A DNA stretch of 64,000 bases from Psococerastis gibbosa (GCA_963971405.1 OZ020489.1:10912001-10976000), one strand, 5' to 3'; numbered from the stretch's first letter, positions 34,001 through 45,460 are shown. The notes: generated by a model from the letters alone, not told the origin. Translations and numbers: made by a program.

Positions 34001-35390
34001 ATTGTCGGGTAGAAATGTCGGATATGGCGATACAACAGTATATTTATAGCAGTTCGAAATAAAATAAGCCAGAGCTTCTTGACACAAAAAATAAAAAGAA
34101 TTCATGAGAAAGAACACTGTAACATTATTATCATCAAAGATAATATGGGGTTGATGTCGTTACTACTGTGCATTAAGATTTTAGATTATACAATAGATGA
34201 AGAGGTCAGAGGGAAACCGTTAGAAATGTAATGAAAACTATTTAAAGTGAGAATCATAAATTGTAACCGTTTCAGTTTAAAGTCTACCCATGACACAGTC
34301 ATCTTACGTTCATCCTATTAACACAATCCAAGATCTAAACCGACTATAGTAATAGTGAAATCTATTGGTAATAAAGTAGGTGTTAAATAAATATCACTTC
34401 AACACGAGCAACTTCAAACTGGAGACTATCCAATAAAAAAACTGAAAACTTGCATAATTGTCATAACATAAAATCCTCAAGTCATCAACTTACCAAATAT
34501 TTTGTATACAAACGCTGACCCGAATTGTTTTCAATAAATTAATTAAAATATCGATCCACAGCTAGAAACCGGCTAGAATAAGTCTATTGAAGTACAAGCT
34601 TTTATAGTAAATGGTACTTTAAAAACGCGACTCAATGTATTATATTGACTTTTAAAAATAACAAAAAGTCCGCGGGGTTTGCGTCTCGAGAAAGTAATTT
34701 TTACTTGTATCGTTAAAAAGACTTCATAGATGTTTGTAGGTGAGGATTGAGAAATTAAATAATTTTGCTTAAAAAAAACACCGACCGCACTTTGTTTACA
34801 CAAAATTTGGAACGTTTCACCTTTAAGAGTGTACATCCTATAGGAAATAGGGACCCCAAAATCCGTTGTCTCTAAAAAAGACAGAAAGAAAGAAAATTGT
34901 CTTTATTTTCAAAATGGACGAATTTTGGGCCTTTCAATTAACCGATTTTTACTGACTTCTTATTTTTTAATTAATTAACAAAGCAAGATATTAAAGATTT
35001 GGCTCATTTTCATTACTTCATGCTTAGTATAATAAGGTAGTTGTTACCCGGTAACACAATGAACAGAAAAGGAAAGAAATTCCTCATCTCTCACTATCAC
35101 ATTCAATTAAGATTAAATAATTACACAATAAACAATTACACCAGTACGAGCACCTTATCATTAGCCAGCAACGGATGGAATGGCGAAGTGTACCTACAAA
35201 AATCCAATCATCAAACATGTCGCCATAGTAATATGGCGCAAAAGAAGTCTACGTTAATGTGGGTGAATAGGTTGGAATGCGTACAGGAATGTTGTGCAGA
35301 GAATTACTCGCTGAGATGAGGCGAAGGGGTCCGTACTTGAGAACACTAAAAAAAAACAATAACAATAGATAGTAAATTATCCCTGCAACA
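34001..35390. other. No gene recognised
   Basis: AT-rich. A 92-codon plus frame at 35041 and an 87-codon minus frame at 34573 have no known motif. 34880-34935 (GAAAATTGTCTTTATTTTCA) resembles the inverse of 57420-57455. Confidence 0.4.
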
Positions 35391-35394
35391 GGAC

Positions 35395-35905
35395 TCGTTT
35401 CTGTACTTGGTTAAGTCATGCTTTCAACTACTCAAGCGCTCATCTCAGAGTATTTTGGGAGGAAATTCCATACCCAATGGCTGGAGGAAACCTCATGCCT
35501 TCAAACGAAGCGCCTCATTAAGCATCCAGACACCAAAAGGGCCAAGAGTCTGCTAGCATTGGATAGAACGCGCGTGCGTCGGGTGATATCCCTGATCACT
35601 GGTCACGGGAATTTCAGGCATCACACCGGATTGGTGTTCTAGGGGACAGTAATATGTGCCGACATTGTGCGATGGCGGCCGAAAATGGATGGCACATTCT
35701 CGCTGAGTGCCATATGATCTGGCACCTAAGACTCGAACATCTAGGGTGCACTGTTGCTACTGACGGCTGGGCTCCAGTAGTCCAACCCGCAGCAATGGCG
35801 AGATGCGCAGAAGCAGTGGGGCTCGACTAGTGCGACTGGAGGACCTATGAGCCCAAATTGTGGCCTGGGTCCCGACTACAAGTTCATACTACTACTACTA
35901 CTAAG
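35395..35905 (+). pseudogene. LINE fragment: region after RNase H, with zinc knuckle
   Basis: The frame from 35418 reads SLLALDRTRVRRVISLITGH, GNFRHH. After a one-base frameshift near 35630 it continues RIGVLGDSNMCRHCAMAAEN, GWHILAECHM to a stop near 35830. C-x2-C, then H-x4-C after about ten residues, is the zinc-binding block after RNase H in Jockey-like LINE proteins. An (ACT)n tail follows at 35887-35902. The frameshift marks it as dead. Family recognised from motifs; the element name is unknown. Confidence 0.7.
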
Positions 35906-35924
35906 TCATGCTTTCGCTTGTCTC

Positions 35925-36105
35925 CGCTTGTCCATTATCGCTTGTAGCCCGGTGTAGGTTGACATAGAGAATGTATACCAGTTTGCCAATGGCCCAAAAA
36001 TTCATACGGAAACAATACAAATAATGTCCGAAATCCATGGGGTCGTTGGTATTGGACAAGGGACGTATGGGCCACTATAAAAATTAATGTATGACTTGTA
36101 TACTG
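35925..36105 (-). repeat. Interspersed repeat R4, inverted copy
   Basis: TGTCCATTATCGCTTGTAGC, ACCAGTTTGCCAATGGCCC and AATTCATACGGAAACAATAC are the reverse of the phrases at 23250-23400. Confidence 0.6.
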
Positions 36106-36201
36106 ATGTGCCATTCTCACACGCTCTGACTTGAGGGGGCACTGTTTTTGACATAGTGCTCTTGCAAAACGATGTGAAAATACACGAAATATCTTCTACC
36201 T

Positions 36202-36459
36202 ATATTGAACCCAGCCCACACCAGCACACGCCCAACCCATGCACTACCCAGACCATGGGATGGATCGAGTACCGCATATAGAACCCACTTTTCACCCAGG
36301 TTTCGTGATGTAGAGGAATGTTATCCACGCCCACGAAATCTGTGCGTGAAACACAAACGATTCAACTGACTGGGGTAGCCGTGTGCTGGGTCGAATGTGC
36401 GGCAACTCATTTGATAGTGTGTTTCATAGAACCTTCCACGCGTGGACTGGGTTCAATAT
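36202..36459. mobile_element. MITE with 20-bp inverted repeats
   Basis: ATATTGAACCCAGCCCACA at the left and TGGACTGGGTTCAATAT at the right are inverse. It lies 56 bases below the last identified exon of the FAM117-like gene, in what must be intron. Confidence 0.65.
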
Positions 36460-36515
36460 GCGCCGGGCCTTAGTAGGCCTGGGTCCATAAAAAGTCCGTT
36501 AAAAATTACAATTAC

Positions 36516-36766
36516 CTCTCCGTTGAGCAGGGCAGAATCTATAAAAGCATTCTGGAGCGGTTGGAAGGCGGAGCCGAGGCTCGGTTTGAACAGGCCAGTG
36601 GTGATGGGCTTGAGGAGGGGCAGCTCGGCGCCCACCGCCCGGCGGACCTCTTCGAGTCGCAGGCTCACTTTTTCACAGCCGTCGGGTGGCTCGCGTGCCA
36701 AAAACCGGTTGATATGCGGGGAGGTACCCATCCTAGCAGGCTCGTCAGGGGAGCTGCCACAGCTTC
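36516..36766 (-). CDS. FAM117-like exon 6 (last one found)
   Basis: Acceptor CTATTTCAG; residues 294-377, with INRFLAREPPDGCEKV matching the family's KREPPEGCEKV block and LGSAFQPL matching GSAFCPV. GC content is visibly higher than in its surroundings. Donor GGAGAG|GTAATT, phase 0. Reading on past the donor runs into R4-like repeat sequence and a stop, which argues that this is not the terminal exon. Confidence 0.88.
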
Positions 36767-39700
36767 CTGAAATAGGAAATAGTTCCTTTAATACCACCAT
36801 TATCATCAATATACAGAGTTCTCATTCAATACTGGATACAATAATATAACCATTACATACATATCGCTCCTCACTATACTGGCAGGCGCGACACCAGATG
36901 GCGGTACCCCCAAGAGTGGGCGTTGGATCGACTTCGACTTCTGCGAGTCTCTACATGCCATGCGATCGGAGACGAGTCGTAACTCAGCACAAGTATTAAT
37001 TTACTCACTGAGACTGAAGAGGTCGATCGGATACATTCATTAAATTGTTTGTATGCGATTAACTTTCTTTAAAAAAAAAATAATAATAATAATATAAAAA
37101 AATAAAGTAAAGTAAGTAAGCTCCTTGATTTGCCAACTGTTCTAACTTCAAAATGCTAACTTTTCAGGAGAGCGTTCCAAGGTTACTTCCGGTGGTTTCA
37201 ATTTATTATCTCCTAATCTTCATCCAGGAAAATTTCCAAATTTTTTACAGGCTTGGACGTATAAAAAGAGGATTTTTGATTGTGTTGTTTGTTTCTAACG
37301 CCTGTTTTCAGCATTTCTGCTTTAAGCAACCCTGTCAGCCTGGCGGGGGGAGTGAGTCTGTTTGTTAACTTGAGGCACCCAAAGGGCAGACTCTTTCACC
37401 TCGGGGAAAGGGGAGTTGACTAACAGGGTGGACCTCCTGATTATAGTGGATTCCGAACCACTTGGGGAACATGGTAAAGTCACACGATTAAATCGGAGGT
37501 GACCGGGACTCGACTTATACTGCCTGAGCGAGTTATCATGTCCCACCAGGTTCCCCTGCCAACGCTGTGCACACTACCAAGTTGCCGCAGTTTGAAACAT
37601 GTTCTGCTCTAATGGAATCAACATGGTAAGGCCGTTGGCGGATTTTTGATTGTTGATGCAATAAAAAGAATTGTTTTTTGCAGTTAAAACAAGAGCAAAT
37701 CAAGGAGCGATATATACTGTACAATAAACCTTATTTATTTGCAAACAGACCGTAAAGTCTAATAAAATGCGAATCTGGTGCCAACAGCAGTGACACTATA
37801 ATCGAGAAGATGTAGCGTGTGAGGCGGTCTAGGTTACGTCTAGATTGAGTATAAGCAAGACAGTGCAGAAGGCTGTGTTCAACTATGACAGTGACATAGC
37901 CAATATGAGCAAGAGCGTAGTGTTGCAGCAGTGACTGTCACTTAAAAGACGTAAACAATGTATAGTCGACTAGCGCACCTTGTGGCAAATCCATTTGGTA
38001 CTGAGGACTGAGAGAGCCTCTACTGGGGGGTCCACTGGACCCCAAGTCCGTGTCTACGTCATCGTGGCCACCAGGAGTCTGAGTGTTGACACTTCTAGTC
38101 GTGTGCCTCAACATCTCAGCCAGCGGGGCCCTATGTCCCTCTGGAATGCTTCCATATGTGTATATGGTCTGAAACATAATGGTGAAACTGCATGAATTTT
38201 GGGTATCCTACATCAGGGATGGAAAACCCAGTACAGTACTAACAAGCATGAAGCAGTGGGCCCATAAGGGACTTTACTTCAAGCTCTATGCCAGCAACTT
38301 TTTTAGCATCTGAAATTAGCCGCCGAAATAACCAGTTTTACATCTATTAGAAGAGCCACACATCCCAAACCAAAAAATAAAACTTTAACAAACCTTACAG
38401 GTTATGAGGTATATTTAGAATACGACAAGGCAGACTACAACCACTTTGGTGGAACTGGCTAACAGTACCTTTTCGTCAAAGTCTTTAAGAACAAGCCTTT
38501 CAATTTCTTGGTTGAGGCCTTCCAATGAGCTGCGGATAGGTGGTCGAGCTGGAGATGCCCGGCCCAGAAGACCTACAATGAATGGTTGTACTGGTGACTG
38601 CACAGCTACAAACAAAACCAAATTACTCACAATTTTATTTATAACATTAAATGGAAGAGGACCATGTATTCGAAAATAGGGAACCAAATTAATAAAAACT
38701 GGAGGAACTGGAGTCGATCTATGTCTTTCCGGGGCATTGTGCTACGATCTACACTAACTGTCCACCTATCCAGATAAGACTTGATTATCTATATGATGTT
38801 CATCATGTCAGGACATGTAGAGTAGTGGAACGGACTCCAACTTTCACCCGAAAGGTTGTTGGTTCGAGTCCCACACTTGCTATATTTTCTGGTCATGCTT
38901 CGGAGGGCATGTAAAGCAGGCGGTCCCGGGTCATCCTAGTTGAGTGTAAGAGAGGGCTTATAGCCCTAACTCCGCTAGGTTGGCTTAGTAACAGAACAAA
39001 AAAAGTCTATATTTATTTATTTATTTATCGACAAGTTTCGTATTGCTAGACAGTTGTGTAGCTCTCAAATCATACATCTTCTACTTCAGCCATCGCCCGT
39101 CCTTGACTGGTAGGCCACTTGACTGATCGTTATCCACTACACTACGACTTTCACCAATAACTCAATAACCGCCTCACACAATTACCAAATCCCATCAGAC
39201 CAGCAAGTGTGACAAGTCTGATTGGTGACTGGCAATATCTATCATATGCACACGGTTATTGAGGCCATCGAACGTACATCTACACCGACAGGTTCGATAC
39301 CGTCTCTGATTAGGTTTAGGTCAGGTTAGGTTAGCTTATTTCGTTTGGTACTCACCGTCTCGGCCCGAGAATGGGGGTGTGACTGAATGGTCGCCGAGCA
39401 TTGGAGGGCTCACGAGCCTCAGCGTCTGTGTCTTGCCAGTACGCAGTCTGTGCCTCACATATTTCTCCAATTTTAAATCTTCACTACTACTTGATTCAGT
39501 CTGTCGCATTTTTCTTTGATCTACCCAGCCATCGTCCGTCTGTAAAAGATATAACAAGAAATAAAACTAGTTCAGTACAATTTTCATGCAATTGACAATG
39601 ATATACAAATGATAGCCTAGTCAAAACAGTGCCCCCCCCCCTAAATAGAGTACACTTTGACATCGGGGGTGTAGATTCAGGCTTTCCTCAGAACTGCATA

Positions 39701-40978
39701 GTCTCATAGAGTCATTACACTGGCATTTACCATAAACCTTCATTTGCTTTAATATATTTCCTTTTAACACTGACCAACCCAGCCCTGGACATAGAGCAGG
39801 GACAAGACAAGTGCTGAAAGCTGGAGGTAAACTTAGATATCATGAATATACGACGGCACGCCAAGTGTTCCTAGATCTAAAGTTGAAGGTTCCTTCGGTT
39901 TCATAATACACGTAATTCATTTAATACTTGCCTGTGTTGCTTTGTTGACTTGTAGTCTTCCTAAATTCATAAAAAAGGCCTCCGCGGGCCATTGCCCTTT
40001 CAAGTGAATAGTGTCTAATGACGCGGTCCGTCTCATAGAGCCAATACTTGGGCTTCCAGCTATACTACTCGTGCCTTTCGATCTAAAACCTGTACCATGC
40101 AATAATAGTTATTAAATGAAGTGTAGAAAGTGAGAAGTGGGATGTACATGAAAGGAAAAAAAGAAATAAATAGCTTAACTGTGAGCATTTTGTATACAAA
40201 GTTTGCCGCGTACTGGGCAAAATAAAGGGAGTTTAAAGATTCGCCTAAATCGTGGTAGGTTGAATTGTCATTGCCGACCATAGATGCCTGAATAGGCGTC
40301 TGCCCATTGTTTATAGACATGAGTCTGCAAGGGTTACATGTAAGTTTCGAAAATATTGTGAAATGAGACGCTAATCATAGGTGCTACTGCTACCTTAGAA
40401 TGCTCAATAAAATGTAGAACCACGACAAGCAGTGGAAGTTAGAGTGCCCCACCTAAATTCCTATCCTGTTTAAAGCCAGGCATGCGTAATTGCTGCACAG
40501 GAGACTGGTTATACAACCGATATGGTAACGTTTGAAACACTAATCTTAATCTTAGGCCTATCATTGCCACGGACACAAGTTAGCACCAATATTTAAAAGA
40601 AAATTTAAAGAACTAGAACAATATTTCCATGGTTTCCTGGTACAACTTAAAGCTAAATGCATGGGTACGTGTTTGTTACGGTTAATTATTAGACAATTTC
40701 ATTGACAATCGCACAATTTAAGATAAGAAAAGAAATAGAGTTGGGAATGGGAAATAGTCATACTCACCCTTGTGCGATAAGGAGCCAGGACTTCGCTGTC
40801 CCGAAAAAGATCTGTCCGGAGAAAATCTTTTTTGAAGAGCACAACTGGGAGACGTAGCCTTATTTCCCGCATGATCTGATCGTACCAAAGAAGCCACAGG
40901 AAGGGTTGCCTTTAAAGGCCCAGACTTTAAACCAGAAATTGGAGACGACTTCTTTGCCTTTGGACTTGGACCCGACAT
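36516..40978 (-). CDS. FAM117/GLCCI1-family protein, six exons, C-terminus missing
   Basis: Exons 40768-40978, 39932-40089, 39356-39539, 38469-38605, 37979-38168 and 36516-36766 join in phase into 377 codons without a stop. Recognised blocks: RRTASLDTIHLKGQWP (residues 90-105), MLGDHSV (171-177), RSSLEGLNQEIERL (209-222), IPEGHRAP (238-245), REPPDGCEKV (318-327) and GSAFQPL (358-364). All follow the block order I know from vertebrate FAM117A/B and GLCCI1. The protein is basic, Ser/Pro-rich and probably disordered, with no membrane segment. Its molecular role is poorly known; GLCCI1 is glucocorticoid-induced in mammals. Family members run 450-590 residues, so a last exon is missing; exon 6 ends in a good donor (GAG|GTAATT). 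The start at ATG 40978 is the only Met before the first donor. Family call confident; function unknown. Confidence 0.92.
37290..37640 (-). repeat. Repeat R1 copy in intron 5 of the FAM117-like gene
   Basis: Inverse of 27305-27690: TTTCAGCATTTCTGCTTTAA, CCTCCTGATTATAGTGGATTC, ACACGATTAAATCGGAGGTG, GAATCAACATGGTAAGGCCG. Confidence 0.75.
37979..38168 (-). CDS. FAM117-like exon 5
   Basis: Acceptor TATGTTTCAG; residues 231-293. SIPEGHRAPL corresponds to the family's DIPDGHRAP motif. The rest is Ser/Thr/Gly-rich with a HDDVDTD acidic patch. The donor CACAAG|GTGCGC is weaker than the others but is the one that keeps phase. Confidence 0.85.
38469..38605 (-). CDS. FAM117-like exon 4
   Basis: Residues 185-230, ending with RSSLEGLNQEIERLVLKD and DFDEK, the family's conserved SLEGLNQE helix. 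The acceptor is GTTTGTAG at 38606-38607; a second AG eight bases further in breaks the frame. Donor GAAAAG|GTACTG, phase 0. Confidence 0.88.
38810..39032 (+). mobile_element. SINE family 1 in intron 3 of the FAM117-like gene
   Basis: Full head (GGACATGTAGAGTAGTGG), B box GGTTCGAGTCC and TTTATTTATTTATTTAT tail. It is antisense to the host gene and well clear of both splice sites. Confidence 0.87.
39356..39539 (-). CDS. FAM117-like exon 3
   Basis: Acceptor TTTTACAG; residues 124-184. A Ser/Glu cluster (TESSSSEDLKLEKYVRHR) precedes LVSPPMLGDHSV, which matches the family's PLLGDHAV block. Donor CGAGACG|GTGAGT, phase 1. Confidence 0.88.
39926..39931 (-). other. Non-canonical GC splice donor
   Basis: GCAAGT follows CAG on the minus strand. 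No GT donor nearby keeps the frame with exon 3. GC-AG introns are a known minority class and usually show exactly this strong CAG|GCAAGT context. Confidence 0.8.
39932..40089 (-). CDS. FAM117-like exon 2 with GC donor
   Basis: Acceptor TGGTACAG; residues 71-123 including RRTASLDTIHLKGQWP, the most conserved block of the family. The exon ends ACACAG|GCAAGT, a GC donor with otherwise perfect consensus, leaving phase 0, which matches exon 3. Confidence 0.88.
40768..40978 (-). CDS. FAM117-like exon 1 (start codon)
   Basis: Encodes residues 1-70 plus one base. It begins MSGPSPKAKKSSPISG and is rich in Ser, Pro, Lys and Arg, with RFSPDR and RSPGS as likely kinase targets. The donor is AAGG|GTGAGT (phase 1). 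A 5' UTR extends above 40978. Confidence 0.88.
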
Positions 40979-41214
40979 TTTGTGATGGAAACATGGGCCA
41001 ATTTTTACACTTGATTATTTCCGCTAGAAACTTTTAGGCACTAGTTGCGGTTGGTAATTAACATACTACTCACTCCTTGAAGTAAATATATTGAATTGAC
41101 TACTAAAATTCATTGAAATTAAAAGTATTAACAATAGAAGAAAATCTTGACATAAAAACAACAAATCTTAAACTAGTCACATGTTGGCAGCGACTTTTCT
41201 GTCGTCTGCTAGTA

Positions 41215-41235
41215 AAACTTCCGCCATTGCAAATT
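41215..41235 (-). promoter_or_regulatory. Candidate core promoter of the FAM117-like gene
   Basis: On the minus strand, GCAATGGCGGAAGTTTTAC combines a YY1-like AATGGCGG with an ETS-like GGAAGT. It lies about 240 bases above the start codon. Such paired sites are common at animal transcription starts. No TATA box is visible, and this is inference from position and motif only. Confidence 0.35.
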
Positions 41236-43025
41236 TTTAAAAATTAAAAAGTTTTTCTACTTTACTAATCTTCTATATTTTGCATAAAATTTTAATATTT
41301 AAAGCATACTGTACAAAGTCATTTATTTTGAAATTTAAACTATTATTAGCGCCCTTTATTTCAGGAAAGGGAGTAGGGAATGTTGTAATCAATACGGTTG
41401 CAGTAATGTCCGGATATACTAGGCTATCTACATGTTCCTGAAACAATAGCCTAAATTAAAAGGGACACATTTCAAAATAGTTTGTTGGCAAGGAATCACA
41501 TTTTAAATTAACTTAATTAATTTCTCGTTCCAGAGCCGTAAAGGTATGAAAGATGAAAATTTCATTAAAAATAAGAATGAGGCAGTTGATTATCAGTTAC
41601 CGTACATATTCTATAAAATCGGTTTAATCCGCTTTATGGGGGCATAATAATATTTCAGAATAGAAATTGTAAATTTCAATAAGTAAATCAATTTCTCATA
41701 TGATTTTTTAATTTTGTGTGGATGTAGAATGAGAAATTAATTAATTAATCCAAAAAGCCAACATTTCTTGTTTGCACACAATAATACCGTAATATTATGG
41801 AAAATCTCCCTTAATGAGTACTGTCAGTTTCTTTAACCTATTGCTAAAGGTTAATAACAATGGTGTAATAATATATTTTAACGAATGGTTAGTTGAATAT
41901 ACATGGCCCCTTCACCTGACACATTGTTCGATGACTATGAGGCACCTGCTTCTATTGACTATTAACACAGCAGGCAATGTAAGACCAACGAAGGTCTGTG
42001 TAGGTGAGTACCTAATCATCAATCAGATAAGTAGTCATCAAATTTAAATCTGCAATAAGTTACGTTGATACTGTAGTTCTACAAGGGAGAAGTTTGGGTA
42101 GGACCATAAAAGTTTAAAACACAATTAGTTTTACTGTATTTATTTTTAATTTGAAAAAATATTCCTTATTTTTTAATTTAACTACTGTAGGTCTCTGTAG
42201 GCCTATTGTAAATTAGTAATGATTCACAAAATTTAAACCTGCAATATGGTGGAAACCTCGCATATAGGTACTTAATGTATGGTTACCTACCAGAAGCTTT
42301 CTCATCGGTAGCATTTAGCAAAATGAATATTATTTTTACATTATCGCATTTAAGATGAAATCTGAAGATAGCCCTACCCAAGGAACACGGCACTATGTAA
42401 TGTAATGTAATGTAATCGATAATAAATAAGTTAATTTTATGTTTGTGTCACCACTAGCCCCTCCCCCTCCGTCCTTCAGTGTGCTGTGTGCTGCTTGGGT
42501 AAGAACTGTATTACAACACTTTTCCGTATAACTTGAAACCTACATACCTACACATATTGTATGAGTACAATACAATTAGAAGAAATCATAACCTTAGTAT
42601 TAAAAATTTGGAGTTTGAAAGTACGGTATCGCTTAATTAACTTAAGGCTATGAAAGCAACATGGTTACCTATGTAATTTACAAACAATTATACATTCATA
42701 CAGTAGTCTACTATTCGGTTAGGAACATAAATAAATGAATTTTAGTGCAGTTCATTTTACATTAGGTAGGCCTAGTTATTCCAAAAACTCTTGAAAACAG
42801 GGTTGGATTTTACATTATCGGTATATTTTAATGAGGTTCTGTAGGAAACAGTTTTGGTCACTAGGTTCGCTGACGACAAACCGATACCCATATTATTCAA
42901 AATGGCCGCCGTTTGCATGTGAAAACTAAGCTCTTAGCATCTAATTAATTTTTTCAATATTTTTTATAATATTTTTACTATGCCTGGACCTTATTTCGCT
43001 GCATATAATTTAATATATATAGGCC
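41236..43025. other. No gene recognised
   Basis: AT-rich. It holds a (TAATG)n run at about 42397-42416, the decayed MITE arm at 41700-41785 and several TAGGCCTA octamers. A YY1-like AAAATGGCCGCCG lies at 42899. No exon supported. Confidence 0.4.
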
Positions 43026-43412
43026 TGTAGCTTGTCGAAGGACGATGCAATTGAATAGGCAGTGTAGACTTGAATTGGTTTGTATTGCAGTGCTTCGACT
43101 CAAGTTAGAGTAATTTAACACACAGTGATTACAATATGAGCTGTGAGACGAGAACGATACATGCTTACAATTAATATTGAATTTGATCCAGCCTGCTTCC
43201 ATATAGAAAAACCAACTCTGTGTCCACAGCTAAAGGAGCTGATGAGACACAGAGGGTAGATTAAAGATATTATTGAATAAGAGAAATAAATACGTAAAAG
43301 GAAGATTGAGGAATATTGAATTATCTGAATGTGAACAGCGCCATCTAACGGGAAAAAGGTGAAGCTGGAAGCAGACTGGTTATTACACATGTGGGACTAA
43401 GTGGTCCCCACA
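43026..43412 (-). mobile_element. Solo LTR with 4-bp target duplication
   Basis: 387 bp, the inverse of the LTRs at 48037-48847. It reads TGTGGGGACC...AGCTACA on the minus strand. GGCC flanks it at 43022-43025 and 43413-43416. It differs from the 48-kb LTRs at very few positions (for example AATCACTG for AACCACTG). A solo LTR is the usual product of recombination between the two LTRs of a former provirus-like insert. Confidence 0.93.
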
Positions 43413-44205
43413 GGCCTATTCTCCATTATTTATAGAAAAATATCACTTTAAAATAATACATAAATAAAATAATTTTAAAATATTATTGAGGCTTATGGAA
43501 AAATCAACGCTTTGATATCTTAGCAACTGGTGCTGCCATCTACAAAATGACGTCACAAATGAACCTTCTCATGAGTTTTTAGCATGTTTTTATAGTTGCG
43601 TACCACCCCAATTTATTAATAATATATAATAAAATAATTTACAGCAATTATATATAACAGGTCAACAGCATATAACATTAATTGAAGGTATGGGGGGATC
43701 TCAAAGGATCAACCCATGCTGGGGCCCCCAATAATTTATATAACAGTTTAAAATGTTAGAATAATAATTATAAATATTAGGTAATTAGTGAGGCGACTGA
43801 AGAGGTCAATCGGGTGCATTCGTTAAATTATTTGTAGGACCTTTTTAAAAGAATTAAAACAAATAAAAATAATTGTTATCTGAACCTTTTCGCGCATTAG
43901 CAGAACACGATTCTATAAATAAATAAATAAATATATATTTCTGTTAAATTATACAATACAAGTAATCAACAAACTGTGATTGACAAGAAAGTATAAAGAA
44001 AAATCGTCAATTTCTGAACCATCGCTCGTTCACCTACTCGATTTGGTAAACTAGGCAGTTTTTCATGACGTCATCAAGCTATTCTATTTCTTTACCATTC
44101 TTTTTGCTTGGTGCAGTCTCTTTCTCGTTTTTGCTGGTACAAAACTCCGTATTTGCTACTTCTTGCAAAAGTTGGTGATAATGTGTAATTCTAGATCATG
44201 CAATT
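43413..44205. other. No gene recognised; SINE family 2 fragment
   Basis: 43790-43860 (GAGGCGACTGAAGAGGTCAA, GTTAAATTATTTGTAGGACC) is the 3' part of SINE family 2. The rest is AT-rich without a recognised feature. Confidence 0.45.
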
Positions 44206-44209
44206 TTTA

Positions 44210-44356
44210 GGAGGAGTTTCCACATAGGCCTACGTCAATCGTCAATGAGAAATATGGTTTTGACATGGTAGCAGAATTTTTAGTATGTCTTTAATGTCTG
44301 CTAAACCTTCAATTTCATATTTCTCATTGACGATTGACGTATGTGGAAACCCCGCC
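44210..44356. mobile_element. Hairpin MITE (GTAGCAGA core) with TTA duplication
   Basis: TTA flanks both ends (44207-44209, 44357-44359). The ends are GGAGGAGTTTCCACATAGGC and the inverse of GGCGGGGTTTCCACATACG. The loop holds GACATGGTAGCAGAATTTTT and AATGTCTGCTAAAC. Confidence 0.88.
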
Positions 44357-44360
44357 TTAA

Positions 44361-44502
44361 GGCGGGGACTCCACCAACGTCAATAGTGATAGTAAATGTT
44401 TTTTGACGTGGTAGCAGACATTTTTAGACATACTAAAAAGTCTGCTACCACGTCAAAAACATTTAGCCTACTATCACTATTGACGTTGGTGGAATCCCCG
44501 CC
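44361..44502. mobile_element. Second hairpin MITE abutting the first, TAA duplication
   Basis: GGCGGGGACTCCACCAACGT and ACGTTGGTGGAATCCCCGCC are the ends. TAA lies at 44358-44360 and 44503-44505. Arms pair through CAATAGTGATAGTAAATGTT and GACGTGGTAGCAGACAT. A single TTAA serves as the junction between the two elements. Confidence 0.88.
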
Positions 44503-45460
44503 TAAAAGCCCAGAATGAGGGATGTTTATGAACTTTCTATTGCACTGTATTCTCTTTTAGTATAACACTATACAGCAGTCAACTAATTAATTAAATATTT
44601 TCTACAACCCTTCCCCCAACATAAGTCTAGGTATATTTATAATGACTTAGTTTTAATTTTACCTTTCGGCAGAAGCAACACTCATGCGGACTATAGTAAG
44701 CCTATAGTCAGAGTAAGGTACCGGATAATAAGTTACGAGGACAATTATGATTAACTCACTTATTCTACGTATACTATATTAAACGTATAGCAAATATTTT
44801 AGTAGGCCTATATAACTACTAGGTAGATTAAGCTTAGTAAAAGCACCTCAAATTGATGCTTCATTGTTTATACTTTATACCCGTTTATCGCCTTATCATA
44901 TACAATATGTACAATAAAGGTACAACTAATGCACTATACTAAAGGTCTATGTATTTGACCGATAGCATAGACTACTTTTAGGTTGGCATCTACTGCTTCT
45001 ACAAATTACTAGTGAAACAAAATTTTACTGGTTCGGTGCCTAAAGCATTTAAAATAAGAGATTTCTCGAGTTTGAAGTTCGATTGAGGGGAAAGCATGTG
45101 GGTGTAAAAAAAAATATCACAAGAAATATCGATAACTGAGCCATAAATAAGGTGTCATAAATTTGAAGAAATGTTCCTCTACATCTGTAAAATATTTTGT
45201 CATTAACCATCATGTTATCGAACTTGATTTGTAAAAAATAACGGACACTGAGAATATCAGGTCGAAACAGTTTCAAAACTGCCACATACTTATGTAAATT
45301 TCTATTGTATCAAAATATTTTATGGCATCTCTTTTATGGCTCTACATTGTGCGGCATTATATGGTACGGTACCGGTATATCTGTATAATTCTGACATTGC
45401 TAGGACTGAGGTTCTGGCTACTAGCGGGATCGCAAGTGGCGGATAGCTATGATAGATAAT
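44503..45460. other. No gene recognised
   Basis: AT-rich without a supported exon or repeat structure. Confidence 0.4.

Noticed and set aside
36453-36809. A single 118-codon exon including the sequence after GAG|GTAATT
   Set aside because: The parts beyond 36516-36766 are intron: good splice sites bracket the conserved block, and the extra downstream residues come from repeat R4-like sequence.
40060-40320. Minus-strand open frame of 86 codons overlapping FAM117-like exon 2
   Set aside because: Different frame from the conserved exon and mostly intronic; no family motif.
44207-44505. miRNA precursor hairpins
   Set aside because: The hairpins are transposon-sized, recur across the window and have target duplications; no evidence of a processed small RNA.
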